From contig JAIKWN010000216.1 in the NCBI GenBank assembly GCA_024684665.1, forward strand, positions 1 through 28,939: 28,939 nt of DNA, written 5' to 3'. Position 1 is the stretch's first letter. The number at the start of each line of letters is the position of its first letter. The position numbers and the translations under genes were made by a program. Below, piece after piece: positions 25,484 through 28,939 of this stretch. Source of the stretch: Clostridiales bacterium (GTDB lineage Bacteria > Bacillota_A > Clostridia > Christensenellales > Aristaeellaceae). The notes under the pieces are model-generated. The model had not been told where the DNA came from. It saw nothing but the letters and a program-made list of their open reading frames with translations, and made no database searches.

Positions 25484-25520
25484 GCCGCAGATCCGGCTCT
25501 AAGGGGGAACCCGCTGGGTT
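25482..25520 (+). other. Two small hairpins between the Cys-repeat gene and the SH3b gene
   Basis: GAGCCG/CGGCTC (25482-25487 with 25494-25499) overlaps the stop codon, and AACCC/GGGTT (25508-25512 with 25516-25520) follows, then only TT. The T run is too short for a convincing terminator. They may tune readthrough or mRNA stability between the two genes. Confidence 0.35.
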
Positions 25521-25541
25521 TTCGTGAAGGAGGAAGTTACT

Positions 25542-26141
25542 ATGAAGAAATGGACAGCGTTCCTGCTGGCGGCGATTCTGGTTTTTGCGTTCGCCGCGGC
25601 AGCGTCCGCTTCGGCAACCTATTATTGCACGAGCCGCCGGCTGAACGTGCGCAGCGGCCCTGGAACGGATTATGATGTGGTCGGCAGCGTTTCCTTTGGC
25701 GATAAGGTAGAGGTCAGCCTGATTAACCACGGCTGGGCGCTTATCGATTACAACTACAGGGACGACGACGACGGAGTCCGCTATACCAGCGCCTGGGTGT
25801 CCTCGAAATGTATCAGCCGAACAAAACCCACGGGCGGCTACGTGCCGAAAGACACAAGCAGCTCTGGCGGAAACAGTTACCGCAATTTCGCCTCTGTGGA
25901 TTACTATGTAATCGCGAATCCGGCAAACAGCTACGTAAACATGCGCTGGGAAGCCAACAAGTCTTCTCCCGTGCGCCGCGTGTACTATTATGGCGCACGC
26001 CTGCACGTGATTGCGGAAAACGCCAACTGGTGCCAGGTCCGGGACGAATCCACCGGCGAAGTAGGTTTCATTCTGAAGAGTCTGCTGCTGCGCACCTACG
26101 ACGAGATGCCAGCGGCAGCAGGAGCGGCTGAAAACGGCTGA
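25542..26141 (+). CDS. Exported double SH3b protein (copy 1)
   Basis: A 199-residue secreted protein: signal peptide (1-24, ending SASA), a first SH3b domain at 27-92 (LNVRSGPGTDYDVVG ... WVSSKCISR), a Ser/Gly linker, and a second SH3b at 120-184 of the VNMRW subtype (SYVNMRWEANKSSPV ... NWCQVRDE ... GFILKSLLLR). It is closely related over its whole length to the protein encoded at 27874. The ATG at 25542 has AAGGAGG ten bases upstream; a GTG at 25524 is less suitable. A GYTF-domain gene follows after 24 bases, repeating the order seen at 27874/28469. SH3b domains suggest binding to cell-wall peptides, but no ligand is known and no enzyme domain is present. Confidence 0.87.
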   Translation: MKKWTAFLLAAILVFAFAAAASASATYYCTSRRLNVRSGPGTDYDVVGSVSFGDKVEVSLINHGWALIDYNYRDDDDGVRYTSAWVSSKCISRTKPTGGYVPKDTSSSGGNSYRNFASVDYYVIANPANSYVNMRWEANKSSPVRRVYYYGARLHVIAENANWCQVRDESTGEVGFILKSLLLRTYDEMPAAAGAAENG

Positions 26142-26165
26142 TCCGTCTGAAAGGGTCATAACGGT

Positions 26166-26711
26166 ATGAGAAAACCATTCATCTGGCTTCTGTTGGCTGC
26201 GGTTCTCTGCGGCATCTTGTCCACAGCAGTGGCGGAAGCTCCGGAGAAAGCCGGACAGTCCGTGAACGTCATGGGCGCGTTTACCGTATCAGCGGAGATC
26301 CCGCAGGGTTACACTTTTGAAGGGAACTATGTCTCCGACATCCTGTATTATGGTACGCTTACGCCGAAGGATCCGGCATATCCCGTCGCAATCATAACGA
26401 TCGCCTTCGACGAAGAGGCGGACGGACGATCCATCGGAGATCTCACGGAAGAGCAGATTTCCGGCATGGTAGCGCAGGATACGGCTGCTCTGGGAGAGCA
26501 TGTGGAATTCAGTGAAGCAGAGACAGCCCATGGAACGAAGCTTCTCGTCTACAACATCCTGGATGAGGAAGAAGCTCGGTTTGAGATCTATACGCTGTAC
26601 AGAGGATATCAGATCGGCTGTGTCATTCTTCCCGGCCAGGGGCAGACAATGACGCAAGAGCTCCTGAAAATGGCGGTCGACTTCCTTTCCAACGTCTGGA
26701 TCACCGAGTAA
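26166..26711 (+). CDS. Exported stand-alone GYTF-domain protein (copy 1)
   Basis: A 181-residue secreted protein with a signal peptide (1-23, ending AVAEA) and one domain of about 150 residues. I do not recognise the family. It aligns with the C-terminal half of the protein at 23291: IPQGYTFE (45-52), a strand-like AIITIAFDEEAD, DLTEEQISGM, AETAHGTKLLVYN, YRGYQIG, and the end FLSNVWITE. The alternation of strands with two amphipathic helices suggests an alpha-beta fold. AAAGGGT lies about ten bases before the ATG. It sits directly behind a double SH3b gene. A ligand-binding or chaperone-like periplasm-facing role is possible but unsupported. Confidence 0.8.
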   Translation: MRKPFIWLLLAAVLCGILSTAVAEAPEKAGQSVNVMGAFTVSAEIPQGYTFEGNYVSDILYYGTLTPKDPAYPVAIITIAFDEEADGRSIGDLTEEQISGMVAQDTAALGEHVEFSEAETAHGTKLLVYNILDEEEARFEIYTLYRGYQIGCVILPGQGQTMTQELLKMAVDFLSNVWITE

Positions 26712-26747
26712 TGCGGCGAGAATACGGAAAATAAAACGGAGAACAGC

Positions 26748-27764
26748 ATGAAACGTTTGTTAATAGGTTTTCTCTGCCTTTGCCTGCTTGGTTTCGCTGC
26801 CCTCGCGGAGGATCTCGATGTTGTGGAGAGCGGAGGCACTTACGATTATGACTCGGATACCTATTCCAGTTATACGGAGTATGCGAACGGAGATACGACC
26901 TATAAAGTGGAAAACAGCGACGGCGTGACCACCCACATGTATGACGCGAAGGAGGATTCCTGGCACACTGTCCACGAGGATGCAGACGGCAATATGACCG
27001 TCATTGACGAGAAAGACGGACAGGGAAGCATCGCTTATTATCCGAATGAGGGATATGTTCCGGACGATGACGAGAAAGCTTATCGGGATGAGTACGGGAG
27101 TTATACACCCGCGCATCCGACTGACAGCAGCCCGACTTATGTTCCGGACGATGACGGGAAAGCTTATCGGGATGAGTACGGGAGCTATACACCCGCGCAT
27201 CCGACTAACAGCTTCCCGGCTTATACGCCGTCGTACACCCCTGCCTACATCCCTGCCTATACTTCCCCAAGCGTTACCTCTGCCTCCGGGACAGCATGGG
27301 TGCAGACGAGCGGGGGAAGGCTCAACGTCCGCGCTTATCCTTCTACGAATGCGGATGTCCTGCGGAAGATCGAGAATGGTACGCAGGTAACGATCACCGG
27401 TTACAGCGGGGAGTGGACACAGATCTATGTGAGCGGAACGCACGGGTATGTCATGTCTCGCTATTTGAGACACGGGTATGCCCCGACTCCGGTGCCTCCT
27501 TATCCGGCGACCGAGAAGACCGCCACCGAGCAGTATGCCACGATGACTTCCATCAGCCCCCGGACAGTTACGGTGCATCCTTCCCGCGTGGGTGGCTTTG
27601 TCAATCTGCGCTGGGCGCCTTCGACGAGGGAACCGGTAATCCGCTACTGTTATGAGGGTTACACCCTGACCGCTATTGCTGCGAATGCGGAATGGCTGCA
27701 GGTGCTGGATCCGGCGACCTATCAGGTAGGCTTCATGATGCGCGCCTATGTGAGCGGGATATGA
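26748..27764 (+). CDS. Exported SH3b protein with acidic Tyr-rich repeat region
   Basis: A 338-residue secreted protein. After the signal peptide (1-20, ending ALA) comes a region rich in Asp, Tyr, Ser and Thr (21-102), two near-identical 28-residue repeats (103-158, each with YVPDDD, KAYRDEYGSY and TPAHPT), and a Pro/Tyr spacer. SH3b domains follow at 183-240 (RLNVRAYPSTNADVL ... GYVMSRYL) and 272-336; the second is of the same VNLRW subtype as in the other proteins of this cluster (GGFVNLRWAPST ... WLQVLDP ... GFMMRAYV). The gene separates the two SH3b/GYTF gene pairs. CGGAGAA precedes the ATG. The disordered acidic region may span the cell wall; no anchor motif is seen. Confidence 0.85.
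   Translation: MKRLLIGFLCLCLLGFAALAEDLDVVESGGTYDYDSDTYSSYTEYANGDTTYKVENSDGVTTHMYDAKEDSWHTVHEDADGNMTVIDEKDGQGSIAYYPNEGYVPDDDEKAYRDEYGSYTPAHPTDSSPTYVPDDDGKAYRDEYGSYTPAHPTNSFPAYTPSYTPAYIPAYTSPSVTSASGTAWVQTSGGRLNVRAYPSTNADVLRKIENGTQVTITGYSGEWTQIYVSGTHGYVMSRYLRHGYAPTPVPPYPATEKTATEQYATMTSISPRTVTVHPSRVGGFVNLRWAPSTREPVIRYCYEGYTLTAIAANAEWLQVLDPATYQVGFMMRAYVSGI
27054..27221 (+). repeat. Two tandem 84-base in-frame direct repeats
   Basis: Copies at 27054-27137 and 27138-27221 are nearly identical at DNA level; differences are single bases in the first two thirds and a few more near the end. The high identity means a recent duplication, and the period of exactly 28 codons keeps the frame, so copy number may vary between strains. 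Confidence 0.9.
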
Positions 27765-27777
27765 GAACTGCGGCAGG

Positions 27778-27806
27778 CTGACAATCGCGGAATCTGCACG
27801 CATAAT
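27778..27806 (+). promoter_or_regulatory. Promoter of the second SH3b/GYTF pair
   Basis: CTGACA (27778-27783) and CATAAT (27801-27806) are separated by 17 bases, each matching the consensus in five of six positions. The site lies 68 bases before the ATG at 27874, in the longest gap of this gene cluster, so the pair 27874/28469 can probably be transcribed independently. Confidence 0.65.
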
Positions 27807-27873
27807 AGCAAAACAGGAAATGATCAGGAAACGCATTCATTTGGCCGGAAGGCCTGAAACAGGAGGATACATC

Positions 27874-28422
27874 ATGAAAAGAAAACTCGGAATGACACTG
27901 CTGGCTGCTCTGCTGATGATCGCGGTCTGTGCTGCGGCGTCCGCCTCGCTCTACTATGTGACGGGCAATAACGTTCGTGTGCGCAGCGGCCCCGGTACCG
28001 ACTATGACATCGTTTCCCACCTGAACCGTGGAGCAAAGATTGATGTGCTGTCCACAAGGCACGGCTGGGCACGGATGACTCTGTGGAGCGGATCGGACGA
28101 GGCCTGGATTTCCACGAAGTTCATCAGCCGGAATAAACCGACTTCCGAGCGGCGTACCACGCCTTCCTCTTCTTCCTCTGCGTCAGGGGTGCCGAATTAC
28201 AACAATTTCGTGGCAGCGAACTACTACGTCATTGTAAACCCCACCAACAACTATGTGAACATGCGCTGGGAAGCTTCGAAGTCCTCTCCTGTGAAGCGCG
28301 TATACTACTACGGCGCACAGCTGAAGGTCATTGCGGAGAACGGGAACTGGTGCCAGGTAATGGACGAGACCACGAATGATGTGGGCTTCATCCTGAAGAG
28401 CCTGCTGCTGCGGACGAACTGA
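27874..28422 (+). CDS. Exported double SH3b protein (copy 2)
   Basis: A 182-residue secreted protein, paralogous over its full length to the protein at 25542. It has a signal peptide (1-24, ending SAS), a first SH3b domain (NNVRVRSGPGTDYDIVS ... WISTKFISRNKPT), a Ser/Thr-rich linker, and a second SH3b (NNYVNMRWEASKSSPV ... NWCQVMDE ... GFILKSLLLR). The second domain is almost identical to that of copy 1, the first much less so, so the two domains are under different constraint. The first domain also lacks the acidic insert (DDDD) of copy 1. AGGAGG stands seven bases before the ATG at 27874; the frame is open to 27820 without start signals. A GYTF-domain gene follows after 46 bases. Confidence 0.88.
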   Translation: MKRKLGMTLLAALLMIAVCAAASASLYYVTGNNVRVRSGPGTDYDIVSHLNRGAKIDVLSTRHGWARMTLWSGSDEAWISTKFISRNKPTSERRTTPSSSSSASGVPNYNNFVAANYYVIVNPTNNYVNMRWEASKSSPVKRVYYYGAQLKVIAENGNWCQVMDETTNDVGFILKSLLLRTN

Positions 28423-28468
28423 TTTGGCGGGAACCCATCTGGAAATCATCTGATAAGGAGAAAACCAT

Positions 28469-28939
28469 ATGAAGAAACTGATTCTCGTGCTCTGCGCGAT
28501 TTTTGTGCTTTCCTGCTTCTCTGCAGTGGCGGAAGAAGCTTTCAAGGTTACCCTGTGGGAGCACACGGGGAAGGATCTTGACGAGGCCGGCAATGTGATC
28601 GAGGTTCCTGTGAAGGTTACGCTGACGCTGGACAACCCGGTGGATATCAACGAGATCGACACCGACATCAACGACGGCTTCTTTGCAGTTATCAGCCGGG
28701 ATGGTGTGACGCCGGTAACAGTAGCGATCACGCCGGCAGACTTTGGCCCGCACGCGAACCTGAATGACGCAACGGATGAGGATCTGCAGCTTTTCGTAGA
28801 TGTTGTTGCGGAACAGTATGATGAGAATACCGTTATCAAGGGCGTCCGGAAGACGGCAAGCGGAAACGTGTACTGCTATGCGGGCGTTCCGACGACCTAC
28901 AGCATCTGGCAGGTCTATGAGGATACGATCATCGAGATC
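28469..28939 (+). CDS. Exported GYTF-like domain protein (copy 2), cut by the window end
   Basis: An open frame of 157 codons running off the window. It begins with AAGGAG nine bases before the ATG and a signal peptide (MKKLILVLCAIFVLS ... AVA). The mature part lines up with the GYTF domains: TVAITPADF with YVSVTYSPIF of the 23291 protein, ATDEDLQLF with DISEEEMNA, a YDENTVIKGV strand, then TASGNVYCY and SIWQVYEDTIIEI with SVWQGYVFRID. The IPxGYTF start is replaced by a different sequence (VDINEIDTDINDGF), so it is the most diverged of the three. About 20 residues ending in the expected W-V/I motif should follow beyond the window. It forms a pair with the double SH3b gene before it. Confidence 0.75.
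   Translation, partial: MKKLILVLCAIFVLSCFSAVAEEAFKVTLWEHTGKDLDEAGNVIEVPVKVTLTLDNPVDINEIDTDINDGFFAVISRDGVTPVTVAITPADFGPHANLNDATDEDLQLFVDVVAEQYDENTVIKGVRKTASGNVYCYAGVPTTYSIWQVYEDTIIEI

Noticed and set aside
25482..25522. Intrinsic terminator after the Cys-repeat gene
   Set aside because: The two hairpins are short and the T tract is only four bases, partly in the stem, so termination is not supported; kept only as hairpins.
26760..27836. Open frame of 358 codons on the minus strand with repeated sequence
   Set aside because: The repeats are the complement of the 84-base duplication; the plus frame has a signal peptide and SH3b domains.
27835..27856. GGCC-GGAA-GGCC hairpin before the second SH3b pair as a riboswitch
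   Set aside because: It is a single four-base-pair stem without any conserved aptamer-like architecture.

Overview
The window looks like chromosomal DNA from a low-complexity-free, moderately GC-rich (by eye roughly 55-60 %) Gram-positive member of the Firmicutes, most likely an uncultured gut or rumen Clostridia lineage. Reasons: strong AGGAGG-type ribosome binding sites, sigma-A-like TTGACA/TATAAT promoters, ATG/GTG/TTG starts, a VanZ protein, STAS/anti-sigma proteins, DegV, and a long run of exported bacterial SH3 (SH3b) proteins. The lineage is an inference from gene content. I saw no rRNA, tRNA, CRISPR array, transposase or phage gene.

Layout. (1) 1-3109, plus strand: a patatin-like lipase and a polytopic GT-C-like membrane protein with a very acidic tail. 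(2) 3150-6177, minus strand: a metal operon of a free-standing HMA metallochaperone, a soft-metal P1B-ATPase lacking its own HMA domain, and an RluA pseudouridine synthase. A divergent ArsR/SmtB-type repressor starts at 6424; a perfect palindrome lies just downstream of the -10 of the pump promoter. The repressor appears to lead an operon with DegV and tgt (to 8849). (3) 8864-11970, minus strand: two tandem GtrII-type membrane glucosyltransferase-like paralogues. (4) 12140-14731: a VanZ-VOC fusion and an RsbW-like ATPase on the minus strand, divergent from a STAS antagonist and a degenerate ATPase-like partner on the plus strand, ending in a clear intrinsic terminator. (5) 14974-21015, plus strand: a DUF1538 transporter, a double PII-like protein, a divergent PRPP synthetase, a membrane-ABC ATPase fusion and an ABCG-like permease, with spacings or overlaps that suggest one transcript. 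(6) 21076-28939, plus strand: eight consecutive exported proteins. They carry signal peptides, SH3b modules, a Cys-rich 39-residue repeat protein and a small recurrent domain here called the GYTF domain.

The most interesting part is region 6. A gene pair (double SH3b protein followed by a GYTF-domain protein) occurs twice (25542/26166 and 27874/28469), and a third protein (23291) fuses one SH3b to one GYTF domain. This argues that the two modules act together at the cell surface or in the extracellular space. The substrate is not visible in the sequence. The last gene runs off the window.
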